A DNA stretch of 64,000 bases, from positions 27,196,501 to 27,260,500 of the forward strand of contig JAPQWV010000002.1 of NCBI GenBank assembly GCA_027422505.1, written 5' to 3'. A program made the position numbers and the translations under genes. Every line of letters begins with the position of its first letter. Positions within the stretch are counted from its first letter, which is position 1. Below the pieces are notes generated by a model. That model was given only the letters and a program-made list of their open reading frames with translations. It ran no database searches and was not told where the DNA came from. This DNA comes from Craterostigma plantagineum (Eukaryota > Streptophyta > Magnoliopsida > Lamiales > Linderniaceae). Shown here piece after piece: positions 1 to 11,247 of the stretch.

Positions 1-1307
1 TTGCGTCGAAATACGTTTCACGTTTTTTGAACCTAATACCAGCATCATCAAGAAGCTTATTCCACTCCTCGAGTAAGTTTTGTGTCCTTTCTCTTTGTTG
101 TTTTTAGTGGACATAATGGGGTTTTTTTTCTTGGTTTGTCTAACCGGACCTCTTTGAAAGAAGATATATCAATAGAAGTTGAATGCAGACTCATGAGAAT
201 CGACTAAAAAACACAAGGGTTTATAAAGAAACAAAAGAATTCAGGAAATGTGAAAGCACTCGTGAAAATCTGTTGGATCTGGTCCGTCGTTTGATATGTT
301 CGGCCTTAATAACTGTTCAAATTTTTTACAGGTGAACATGATGAAGTGGAAAAGGATATGGTGCTTGTAAATAGTAAACCAAAATTAGATGTCCGTCTTG
401 CAGATTTGAGGGTTTCTCTTGGACCTGAACTTAAAATTGCTTATCCTTTGATACTCAACTTTGCTGTCAGTGGGGAGCTAGAGCTGGATGGTCCAGCTCA
501 TCCCAAATACATAAGACCTAAAGGCATTCTAACATTTGAGAATGGCGATGTGAACCTAGTAGCCACACAGGTATTTCTTCATATGTGTTTTAACTAACTA
601 TTTGTTGAACACCTTAAGAAAATTAGATGCATTTATTGTCTTTCCTGATGTACTTATCCGTGGTATGTACTTTGATCTCACAAATTCAGGTGAGGCTTAA
701 ACGTGAACATCTGAATATGGCAAAGTTTGAACCTGAGAATGGGCTTGATCCAATGCTTGATTTAGCTCTGGTGGGATCAGAATGGCAATTTAGGATTCAA
801 GGACGAGCCAGCAAATGGCAGGAAAAATTGTTGGTGACCTCCACGCGTTCTGTGGAACAAGATACTCTTTCAACTACCGAGGTAAGTTCTAATCCCCATG
901 GCCTGATTCAGCTAATTGCATGTCTCTATACCATTTGATGGAATATATAAGGTTGTGCGATTAATATAACTATAGGTGGTCGAGATTAGTGATCTAGCAG
1001 TTCTAGAAACCTACGTTTTTCTAATGATTAATACAGGCTGCTCGAGTGTTTGAGAGTAAATTAGCAGAATCCATATTGGAGAGCGATGGCCAGCTAGCAT
1101 TCAAGAAGCTTGCCACTTCGACACTCGAAACATTGATGCCGAGAATAGAAGGCAAGGGAGAGTTTGGACATGCTCGATGGAGGTTGGTTTACGCTCCTCA
1201 GATTCCGAGTTTGCTCTCAGTGGACCCCACGAGTGATCCCCTCAAATCCCTAGCCAGTAATATTTCTTTCGGGACAGAAGTTGAGATCCAACTTGGGAAG
1301 CGTCTCC

Positions 1308-1349
<42 letters not shown>

Positions 1350-1565
1350 AACCGTTAGAATCTTTCATGATTTTATAGTTGAGCACCCTTTAGTCACTAT
1401 ATTGATTTTTGTATGCAGGCCTCAGTAGTTAGGCAGATGAAGGATTCAGAGATGGCAATGCAGTGGACTTTGATTTATCAGCTCACTAGTCGTCTTCGGG
1501 TTTTGCTGCAGTCTGCTCCTTCGAAGCGTCTCTTGTTTGAGTATTCTACGTCTTCACAAGATTAA
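1..1565 (+). CDS. TIC236: TIC236/TamB-like translocon protein, C-terminal exons (partial)
   Basis: This is the 3' end of a large gene that starts before the window. Exons read as about 1-72, 332-570, 690-881, 1037-1309 and 1419-1565. All junctions are GT-AG and the phases agree, including the first exon, which ends in phase 1. The protein matches what I recall of the C-terminal DUF490 (TamB) region of plant TIC236/EMB2410, with LNFAVSGELELDG, GDVNLVATQVRLKREHLN and a C-terminus ending LLFEYSTSSQD. In plants this family is anchored in the chloroplast inner envelope and bridges the TOC and TIC import complexes; the bacterial relative TamB works in outer-membrane assembly. The 72-base first exon is the weakest part of the model. 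The intron after the fourth exon starts with a (TA)n run directly at the donor site. Confidence 0.8.
1311..1347. repeat. (TA)n microsatellite in TIC236-like intron
   Basis: A run of 18 TA units begins at the 5' splice donor of the last intron, so the donor reads GTATATATA. Confidence 0.9.
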
Positions 1566-1934
1566 CATTCTACTTCTCCTGTATATATCTATTAATGGTT
1601 TTCTGATCTGATAAGATCTGTGTATATATATATATATATATATTCATACGCCTTAGACGTTTGATATATCATCAAAATTCAAATGTATGTACATCAAAGT
1701 CGCCATTAGTGGTTTGCGTAATGGCAAATTTTTTGTGTAAACCTATATCTATATACTGCTGCTGTTGATGTTATGCATTTGAATCTGATGTTTATGATTC
1801 AAATAATTATCAAATCTTAAAATAATCATCTGAGAAATACTAAATTGGATTTAAATTTGTTGGTTGATTTTTACGTCCATGCATAACTAAGTAATTGGAT
1901 GGCTAATGGAAATTGAAGGCTATTATTACCTATC
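1566..1934. other. 3' flank of the TIC236-like gene
   Basis: This stretch holds the presumed 3' UTR, a short (TA)n run at about 1622-1641 and AT-rich spacer. I see no gene in it. Confidence 0.6.
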
Positions 1935-1943
1935 ACGTTATAA

Positions 1944-2052
1944 GGGTAAATTCCCTATCAGTACCCTTTCAAGTTTAAATTTCCTCTTAAATACCCTTCG
2001 AATTTTTTCTTCCCGATGAGTACCCATCTGCGAAAAGTTTCCTATTTAATAC
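1944..2052 (+). repeat. Left terminal inverted repeat of the MULE
   Basis: It matches the reverse complement of 5376-5485, including shared blocks CTCTTAAATACCC and AAAGTTTCCTATTTAATACC. Confidence 0.85.
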
Positions 2053-2329
2053 CCCAAACATTGAAATGACGGAAATAACATTTCTTTACAATTGCAAAAC
2101 AATTTTCAGAATATTATACCATGAGACGCGATTATTCTACCAACAAAAGATATTATGCCACAGAAGAAATATATTATTTTACTAATAGACATAGTTATTA
2201 TACCAACAATGGACATTATCATATCTAGTTAAATTTAAGAGTATTATACCAAATGTCAAAATTATACTAAGAAATAAGAGTTATCAAACGAATTGATCTT
2301 TCTACATTATACCCACAAAAACGAAAATT

Positions 2330-2720
2330 ATACCATCATAACTATATTTATTGGTATAATAACGAAGAAAGGTGGTATAATAACGAAAATATATGGTATA
2401 ATTTTCACAACTACTGGTATAATTGCAAAATTAGTTGGTATATAATTCAATTTCGCTGTATAAAATTAAAATAACAATATTTATTGGTATAATAACGAAA
2501 ATAGATGGTATAATCTCCTCAATTTCTGGTATAATAGCAAAATTAGTTGGTATAATCTCCAATTTTTCTGTATAAAATTAATATAACTATATTTATTGGT
2601 ATAATAACGAAGAAAGATGGTATAGTGACGAAAATATATGGTATAATTTTCACAATTTCTGGTATAATTGCAAAAATTAGTTGGTATATAATTCAATTTC
2701 TGGTCTAACGAATTATACTA
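2330..2720. repeat. Inverted partial copy of the TATACCA array
   Basis: Here the same words appear as TTGGTATAATA, so the block is inverted relative to 3480-4690. The segment at 2481-2696 reads on the minus strand almost as 3544-3759 reads on the plus strand. Confidence 0.75.
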
Positions 2721-2827
2721 GTACCAATATATAATTAAAACACGTCGTGAAAGTAACATCGTAAATTGATTGATTGATTGATTGATGAACGTATTTCATA
2801 TGTTGAGTCAACTAGTTTCAGAATAAG

Positions 2828-3034
2828 ATGTCGACCATATGTGATATGATTCGACTGATATACAAATCAAAGGATAGAAACGATTCTGCATTTCGACCAA
2901 TTTACAGCGAATCAATCATTGACAAAAGCATATTGACATTGAATGAAAGATATCAACTGCCATCGAAGAACATAGTTCGTTGTTTTCTACTTGATCCAAA
3001 TTTACAATTGGTATGTATAATCTTTGTATGTTGA
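2828..3034 (+). pseudogene. Exon-like ORF inside the MULE, possible captured fragment
   Basis: A 68-codon ORF sits in the only non-repetitive stretch of the element. It contains the segment KSKDRNDSAFRPIYSES, is preceded by an AG-like acceptor (GAATAAG before the ATG) and contains a good donor (TTG|GTATGT near 3009). It looks like one exon of a host gene picked up by the element, as in Pack-MULEs. I do not recognise the donor family and cannot show that it is expressed. Confidence 0.3.
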
Positions 3035-3479
3035 GCATTGCATTGATGACGATTGCATTAGTTCTACCAAATTATTAGTTCGATCGAGCATTGCATTGCA
3101 TTAGTTCTACCAAATTATTAGTTCGATCGAATATAATAGTTGTAACGATTGTTTTCTAGCAAGAGTGAAAGCCTATGTATAACAATCAAGTTTGTTTGCT
3201 AAAGAATATAGTTATAATTCCTTGATGTTGGTATAACAGTCAAGTTCAACACTGATGCCCTCGAAGAAACATTATAAACACTGCAATTCTACTAGAAATA
3301 TAGTTCAACACTGATGCCAATCGTTCAACACTGCAATCATCGATGTTGGTATAACAAACAAGTTCAACAATTGTCCTAAAGAAGATGGTTATTATTCCTT
3401 AATGATAAGTTCAACATAATAATAAGATCGAACCAACTAGAAAAGAATATAGTTATAATTTCTTAATGATAAGTTCAAC

Positions 3480-4690
3480 ACAATACCATCTATTTTCATT
3501 ATTATACCAATAAATATTGTTATTTTAATTTTATACAGCAAAATTGAATTATATACCAACTAATTTTTGCAATTATACCAGAAATTGTGAAAATTATACC
3601 ATATATTTTCGTTATTATAACATCTTTCTTCGTTATTATACCAATACATATAGTTATATTAATTTTATACAGAAAAATTTGAGATTATACCAACTAATTT
3701 TGCTATTATACCAGAAACTGAGGAGATTATACCATCTATTTTCGTTATTATACCAATAAATATTGTTATTTTAATTTTATACTGCGAAATTGAATTATAT
3801 ACCAACTTGCAATTATACCAGAAATTGTAAAAATTATACCATCTTTCTTCGTTATTATACCAATAAATATAGTTATATTAATTTTATACAGAAAAATTGG
3901 AGATTATACCAACTAATTTTACTATTATACCAGAAATTGAGGAGATTATACCATCTATTTTCGTTATTATAACAATAAATATTGTTATTTTAATTTTATA
4001 CGGCGAAATTGAATTATATACCAACTATTTTTTGCAATTATAAAAGAAATTGTGAAAATTATACCATATATTTTCGTTATTATACCATCTTTCTTCGTTA
4101 TTATACCAATAAATATAGTTATATTAATTTTATACAGAAAAATTGGAGATTATACCAACTAATTTTGCTATTAGACCAGAAATTGAGGAGATTATACCAT
4201 CTATTTTCGTTATTATACCAATAAATATTGTTATTTTAATTTATACTGCGAAATTGAATTATATACCAACTATTTTTTGCAATTATAACAGAAATTGTGA
4301 AAATTATACCATATATTTTCGTTATTATACCATCTTTCGTCGTTAGTATACCAATAAATATAGTTATATTAATCTTATACAGAAAAATTGGAGATTATAC
4401 CAACTAATTTTGCTATTATACCAGAAATTGAGGAGATTATACCATCTATTTTCGTTATTATACCAATAAATATTGTTATTTTAATTTTATACAGCGAAAT
4501 TGAATTATATATCAACTAAGTTTTGCAATTACACCAGAAATTGTGAAAATAATATGTTTTCGTTATTATACCATTTTTCTTCGTTATTATACCAATAAAT
4601 ATAGTTATATTAATTTTATACAGCAAAATTGGAGATTATACCAACTAATTTTGCTATTATACCAGAAACTGGGTAAATTATACCATAATA
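3480..4690. repeat. About five ~240-bp tandem units of TATACCA-rich sequence
   Basis: The phrase GCAATTATACCAGAAATTGT, with small changes, recurs near 3567, 3810, 4033, 4278 and 4526, giving a period of about 225-245 bp. Each unit contains about ten ATTATACCA words. Translations of these units give near-identical short ORFs, which I regard as repeat artefacts and not genes. A related array in the opposite orientation lies at about 2330-2720. Confidence 0.85.
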
Positions 4691-5375
4691 ATTAGGTCCT
4701 CTAATTGTAAAATAATCTTGTGTATGGGTAGGATAACCAATTGTATTAGTATAATTAGATCTTTTATTGGTATAATAATTGTTAAAATCATTCATTGTTG
4801 GTATAATAACTAAAACTGTTGGTATAATCGTATCATGTGTTGGTATTTATATGCACATTTAGTCAAATATATGGTGATATAATAAACAAGTTTTTTGGTA
4901 CGATGTCATACAATATAATTCGTGTAGAATAGCTAAAACAGTTGGTATAATGCGATCTTTTGTTGGTATAATAGTAAAAATTGAATGGAAAAATAATAAT
5001 ATAAAAATGAGTTTACTGGTATAATAATTGAATTTATTGGTATAATTATTTGAATATTTGTTGGTATAATATTCCCTTTTGTTGGTATAATATCTGCCGT
5101 TCGTGGTATGATGTACAAATTTCATATATAAAAAATATAATTACACTATTTGTTGGTATAATAATAATAACAATTGGTATAATAATTTTAAATTTGACTT
5201 GGTATAAAAATTGAAACAATTGGTATAATATCTATTTTTATTGGTAGAATTATATGTTCGATTTTGGGTATAATTAGTTGTTTTCATGGTATAATACCTT
5301 CCACATGCAATGTAATAATCTCAAAGTTTTTTAAATCCTTAAGGAAGGGTTATTTTCGTCTTTTCAAGCATTTTG

Positions 5376-5485
5376 GGTATTAAATAGGAAACTTTTAACA
5401 GAAGGGTACTGAACAGAAAGAAATAATTCGAGGGGTATTTAAGAGGAAGTTTAAATTTCAAGTGGGACTGATAAGGAATTTACCC
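5376..5485 (-). repeat. Right terminal inverted repeat of the MULE
   Basis: It is the inverted counterpart of 1944-2052 and is followed directly by the second 9-bp target duplication. Confidence 0.85.
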
Positions 5486-5494
5486 ACGTTATAA

Positions 5495-5869
5495 CTACTG
5501 TGGGGAAGAAGTACGTACCTGCTTGAGAAGATGAATTGTGAAAATTTTGAAGGTAATTAATTCATTGAGGATTTCATCACTTTCTACACTCCATTAATCC
5601 AAAAGATGTTCGAGTTCCAAAGACAACTTTATTTCCAATGACTAAGAATCACTCGCACTACCCATCCAGCAAGAAACTGGCTTTATGCATATGCATAATC
5701 AAACCTAGCTCCCAATAAAAATGCTTATTTTTTATAATTAGACCAATGCCACACTCACCTTTACCTCTTCCCGTTACATTCAAATTAAGGTGTAAGAAAA
5801 AATGATTTGAGAAGGCAGACCGAAAATTAGTTCTTGCACTTGCTTCAGCTTTCTTTTATGCCCATTTCA
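5495..5869. other. Spacer between the MULE and the cyclin 3' end
   Basis: The stretch is AT-rich and includes the presumed 3' UTR of the minus-strand cyclin gene. Nothing else is recognised. Confidence 0.5.
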
Positions 5870-8360
5870 CTAGCAAAGCTCCAACGATGGTGAATCATGT
5901 TGAAAAAGTGAGTCGACGGATAGTGAAGAACAGAGCGTTGAGACCCTCTTGAACTGTCACGAGAGAGATCATATTGATTATCAATGGAATTTCAACATGT
6001 AATATGATACCATAAGTTTGATGTTATGGTAATAAGTCTTCACATACCTTCGGTTGCTTGTATTTTTCGCGAATGGCAGTGAGGTGCATGCATCCATTTG
6101 TGCTCAGTTGTAAGCCTTGTAGCTTAAGAACTGTGCATTCAAGCTCAGAGGACTTGCATCTTGTGTAATATTCCAGGGTTGGATTCTGCACAGATAAAAT
6201 GTCACATCACTTATTTAGAAAAAAAAAGCTGTGAATGATTGATTTGTAAATGATGAAACAAACACAAACCCATGGATTTTGTGACTGATCGAGTGTCCAC
6301 TTGGCTAGGAATACTGCAGATGCAGCAAGTAGAGATGGAAGGAACTTGAGAAAACTGTAGTCAATTAGTGTTAGTTCTGCTAAATAGTTTGCCAAGAATT
6401 CCAGCTCAACCGATGGGACCTAAATATTGATCTGATTAAAACTATATTTTATCTGATGGAAACTAAACGAAACTGTGTATTCCCTTTCATTACTACCTCG
6501 TAAGAAGCTTGTGCTGCTTGAATGAATCTCCTGTCATTGGCAAAGGAATCAAAATTCGTAAGTATGAGCAAAATATGGGATGGAAGATAGTATATAAGGC
6601 TGGAAGAGGAAATATTCGATAATCTGGTACCTTAAGAACTTTTTCGTAGTGGGAACGGATAATCGAAAATCCAGAAACTTCAAAGTTCGACTTTCCATCT
6701 TCAATACCTGCATCATATTGTCATGAAAAACAGTTCTTTGGGTCGTATATGTGCACCCGTTAAACACAAACCAAGAGCCATCTATCGAGCGTCCAAGTTG
6801 ATAGTGCAGAAAAGAAATGAGCACATCGAGCTAGAGTGATGAGGCCATACCTCTTCTTTTGTGTAGGTATTATCTGTAACATAGCAAAGCTCTTCCACAC
6901 GAGGGGCACATATTTCTTCATACTTGCTTCAATGGATAACCCAAACATGATAAATTATTAGCTATTAAAGACGTCACCCAGTATATCGACACATAAGAAA
7001 TGGGCACTCTTTATTGTTCATGACTTACGAAGCTATCAGCATGCATGTAACTCCAAGCAATTGCAGTTTTTGCTTCTCAACTTGATTCCCTGAAAGATAT
7101 CTATCGATCAGATTTACAGTAAGGTACAGCGTGTCTGGAACCAACTTATATTCTTCGCAGACCTGGAAAAAAAAGCAACATGTCAATACATAGAACACTA
7201 TGCTGAAAGTTTTAAGGGAACAAGTACCACAGATTTTTGTAAAACAAGTTAACTAACCTCCACGAGCCAATCAATCAGAATGCCTCGCATGCCTTGGTTG
7301 ATGTCTTGCTGCAGTTGTTCCATGTAGTTACTTTTAGGCCTCCAATCCACCTGATGGAGAGAGACAACGGATAATCCTTCTTGGAGGAGAGAATATGTTT
7401 ACATGATTCTGAAAATATTTGTAAGATAATTCCACGAAAAATCAACGTATGTGACGTGGCAGCAGAATGCAGAACAAACCTCTAATGTATGCAAATCAGA
7501 ATATATATCAGCAGCATACAAGCTGCAGAGTAATGGATCCTTGTGTGAGTCAATATTTGTGACACTCGGATCTTCCAAAGCTTGCCGTCTCGCTAGATGC
7601 TTGGAACGATCTGCATGCAATCCCCCACTAAAAGAATGTGGTCGGGGAATGTACCTACGGGAATTTGTCTGAGGAATTTGAACTGCCGAAGTTAAAGTCT
7701 TTGCATTGCTCGAATCGGTCTGTTCGATGGCCAAACTCGTAGTGCTACTTATTACATGCGATTCCTCAACTTTTTCTGTGAGAATCTCTTCCATGTCACT
7801 TCTACCTTCTCGGATGTTAGAAACACATGAAGGTGCTGCCTTTCCATTCTTCTGTAATGACACTTTTCCCCTCTGCCCAAGAAACTGTGACCAGTAAGTT
7901 TGTGAATCCAAGAAAGTCGACATAAGATTTTTTCCACTAACCAGTATCAGAGACCCCATAAATAAGAAGCAAAGAATAATGACAGAAAATACTACATAAT
8001 CATTGAACATTAAAATTTGAGAAAGAAGAGCTTGAGCATTGGTCTGCCACGACCGATGATGCAGTGATGCAAAACCATTACCTGACCCATTGAAGCACTA
8101 CTAGACATCTTCGTGCAAGTGATGTTAGTTACATCCTTAAGAACAGACCGTTTCTTGTTCTGCGGACAAGCAGCTGCAATCAGACCAGATCTTTTCGAGT
8201 TCGCTCGTGGGACCTGCTTCTCATCGTATGCTGCTGAAGAATGTAAGGGAGGCAATTCACATGAGATGCCTAATGACTTAGCGCGTGCTCGAGTGAGCCT
8301 GACAGTAGGCTCACTCGGGTTGGACGATCTATTTTCATCATTCATAATTGTTTGCTCCAT
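5870..8360 (-). CDS. CYCA2: A2-type cyclin
   Basis: Ten coding exons (8360-8082, 7872-7480, 7350-7258, 7162-7029, 6926-6851, 6707-6631, 6530-6497, 6419-6270, 6185-6048, 5953-5870) join in phase to 485 codons. The N-terminus has the A2 signature [11 protein letters not shown] and a destruction box, RSVLKDVTN, for APC/C-mediated turnover. The cyclin box begins after [17 protein letters not shown] and includes [30 protein letters not shown] and [19 protein letters not shown]. The C-terminal cyclin fold includes [19 protein letters not shown]2 cyclins bind CDKA/CDKB in the nucleus from S phase to M phase and restrain endoreduplication. The start is the first ATG of the exon. An intron probably splits the 5' UTR, with an acceptor near 8408. 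No lesion was seen. Confidence 0.92.
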
Positions 8361-11247
8361 TGGATAACAAGTTACGGTATTGATCCAACTTGCAACCTGA
8401 TATTTCTGTAAACAAAAAGAGATGCAGTGTTACAGTTTGCAGCAAACCTTAAGGGAGAGACAAGCACCAAAATTAAAAGGTTACACAGGCTCCGTAAAAT
8501 ATATTGAATGATATGGGGGGTGGAGGTCAGGTGTTGCTGCAGAAATGATGGCCTAAGAGCAATCTTATCAGAATTAGAATTTAAGATGCCAAAGATGCTT
8601 AACTTCATCCTTCAGATGAATTTTCGAGACAATTTTTTTTCAGACAGTACCTCTACAAGGCAATCTAGGAAAATGAAAATAGATCTATTCTAGGAATCTA
8701 CAACATCTTGAATGTCAATGAAAAATTAACTCCAAGCGTTTTCTAATCATCGCGGAAAACGCATGAAAGACGCCTAACTAAGGCGCTACTGTTACATTGA
8801 GCTCGAAACTTAATTACATTCCACAAAAGCCTATAAATCCCTACAGAAACTTGTGCTGAGTCAAGCTGTCTTTGTTGTCATGTATGAAAGACATAGAGGC
8901 CTCTGTAGATCAAATCTCCTTCACTAATAAAGACGCATAGACACTTCAATTTCTCCACCCCAAGGCTAAATATCACCGTATAAACACATCCCACATACTG
9001 CATTTTTGAACTTCCTCAAGTAGCCACTAAATATACTAATTTAAAACCATGTCAGTGTCATCGCCAGCTCAATAGATCTGCTAGCTTGAAAATCTCAGCT
9101 CAGCAAAAAAAGTCATAACAGCCACATTCATCTATCCCACAAAATGTTAGCATGAAAACGAAAGCAAGAAACAGCATAAATGTAAGAAGAAAACCATCAC
9201 AATAACAGTGAAACACGTCCAAATCAGGTTCGAGAGGAAAGCTGAGCTCACAGTTCATCCGTGAGGATCAGATTAACGCAGGTAAGGTCTCACTTCACAC
9301 CAACTCATCATCCAATTAGATCCACAAAATGCAAATATATCTACAGCTGAGTTGAGCTGCTGTTGACACTTTTGGTTGGGTGGAGTGAGTGAGTGAGAGA
9401 GTGAAACGTGTACATCATGCGCTTTATATAATAATGAAGAGCTGAGCTGGGGAGCGTAGTGGGCGGGACAAGCCATCGTTTAAATCTCATGTAATAAAAA
9501 CTCACTGCTTCCACGACTTTTTGCTATTTCCAGACCTCTCTAATATGAACATGGTCAAAGCCATGTCCTGACTGAGCAAGGTAATTTTTTAATAATATAA
9601 TAAACAAAAGATGCAAACGAGGCAACAAATATAAATTGTTTTTAATGAAATTGAATATTAAAATTTTGAAACTAATTGGGTTTACCAAAAATAACGACAG
9701 ATTGTTAAATTTGAATTTAGAAAAAAAATTGGTAATGCAGAGTAGAGTCACACAAGCAGTACACACATATATGTTACGAACTATGTCATAGAATAGAACC
9801 TCAAATTTAATATTATGTATGTTTTATATTAATAATATCATTGAAGCGCATTAAATTCGTTTTCAATTTTTTTATGGGTGAAGGTTCGTTTCATTAGGTA
9901 GAGTAGAGTAGATTAGTCTCGCGAGGCAATAAATATATTTCTTTCCTTAGCTGGACTTTCTGACAACAAAAGCAAGCATGTTCTATTTTTTTTAAGATCT
10001 GGTCTTAATTAATTTTTTAAATCTGGTATGTACGCATGTAGCGTGGACCAAAGACCGTATTTAAATTTGAAACAAAAGAAGCACCTATTTTCAAAATACC
10101 CTTCATAACTTCAATTTAAGTTTATAGGGGAATAAGAGTTATTATTGGTTGGCCTTACCTTTACCCTTCATAACTTGCATTTATTATTTTTTGGTCTTGA
10201 TAATAATTATTTTTCAACATACATGTTTTGTAAATGAACGAGTAAGCCCAATTCCATAAGGTGTGAGAACAAAAATGGATTTATGAGGCCCAATAGGATG
10301 GGCTTACGAGTATAAAACTACGAAGGTATTAATTAAACTATATTTTGCAATAGAAAAGAAGGCAATAATAAAAATAAATTAATGCACCGATTATTATGGT
10401 TTGGTGCGTAATAATATCGACAATAGCTTTCATTTATTATTCCTTAAGAGAACGTCATTATTGATCGATAATCACTCAAGTGGTTGAACACAATTACTGA
10501 ATTATCATAATTTCTTATATATTTATACTTATATTGACTCATAAAAATAGCATCGATAATCCCGTATTCATTTTCATATTCAAGAAGCTTTTACGAAAAT
10601 AAGAAATTAAAGATTTATTACTGTGAATTCTTGGAGACGAGATTTCATTTTTATGGTATTTTTTCAAGCTAGACGACGCATGGGTAAATATCAATATATA
10701 TATAATACATGCATAGCATACGTAAGTATATGTGGGATACATTCGTTCCTCGTATTGTTTTCTTTCTAGAAAAGCAAGCAAGATTGCATTTTTATTACCA
10801 GTGAGTTAACAACATTTCTTCAACCCCCATACCCACTAATCAACCACCACAGATCAGTTTTCTTACAACACCATGCAAATGCAACGTCGATGATTTTTTC
10901 CTTTTTCTTGATAGTTGTTTGCTTGTCGTCGTCACCAAGATTTATACATACGAAAAGGAAAAGACAGGCTATTAAGGTTAAAAACGATACCCCACAAGAC
11001 GAGAAAAAAACAACGCATGAGCACTAATAATAATAATCACAGAGCTGTTCGTGAAGGCATTTAATGCAAATCGGCTCAATAAACGCACCCAAAGTTGGCT
11101 GCATTTCACATCGTCAAACGCCTTACACGTTGGACCCCACATGTTATATATTTCTCTTAAAAAAAAGGATATATTGACTGTTCTGTTCTGCAGGGGACAA
11201 TTTCTTTGAGTTTGTAAGAACGCTTGGAGGACGGAATTATATCCGTA
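8361..11247. other. Cyclin 5' UTR/promoter and spacer before the ABCG32-like gene
   Basis: The first kilobase is probably the cyclin leader with an intron. The rest, 9.5-11.1 kb, is AT-rich spacer without a recognisable gene, RNA or element. Confidence 0.5.
9423..9432 (-). promoter_or_regulatory. Candidate TATA box of the cyclin gene
   Basis: The minus strand reads TTATATAAAG about 1.06 kb above the ATG. This position is sensible only if the 5' UTR holds an intron, which the acceptor-like TTTACAG near 8408 suggests. Confidence 0.3.

Larger units (their letters stand above)
1944..5485. mobile_element. Non-autonomous Mutator-like element (MULE), 3.5 kb
   Basis: The element starts GGGTAAATTCC and ends GGAATTTACCC. 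Terminal inverted repeats extend about 110 bp with roughly 80% identity by eye: the left end 1944-2052 pairs with the right end 5376-5485. A perfect 9-bp duplication, ACGTTATAA, flanks it at 1935-1943 and 5486-5494, which is diagnostic of Mutator superfamily insertion. No transposase is visible, so it would depend on a helper element. The interior is almost wholly made of TATACCA/TGGTATA words, with a short exon-like ORF at 2828-3034. Confidence 0.88.

Noticed and set aside
2481..4346. Near-identical ~70-codon ORFs starting MNYIPTNFCNYTRNCENY on both strands
   Set aside because: They arise from the TATACCA tandem repeats in both orientations. There is no codon bias and no start context, so they are not genes.
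9273..9766. Small ORFs upstream of the cyclin gene
   Set aside because: They lie in the presumed leader or promoter, lack homology and show AT-rich random composition.
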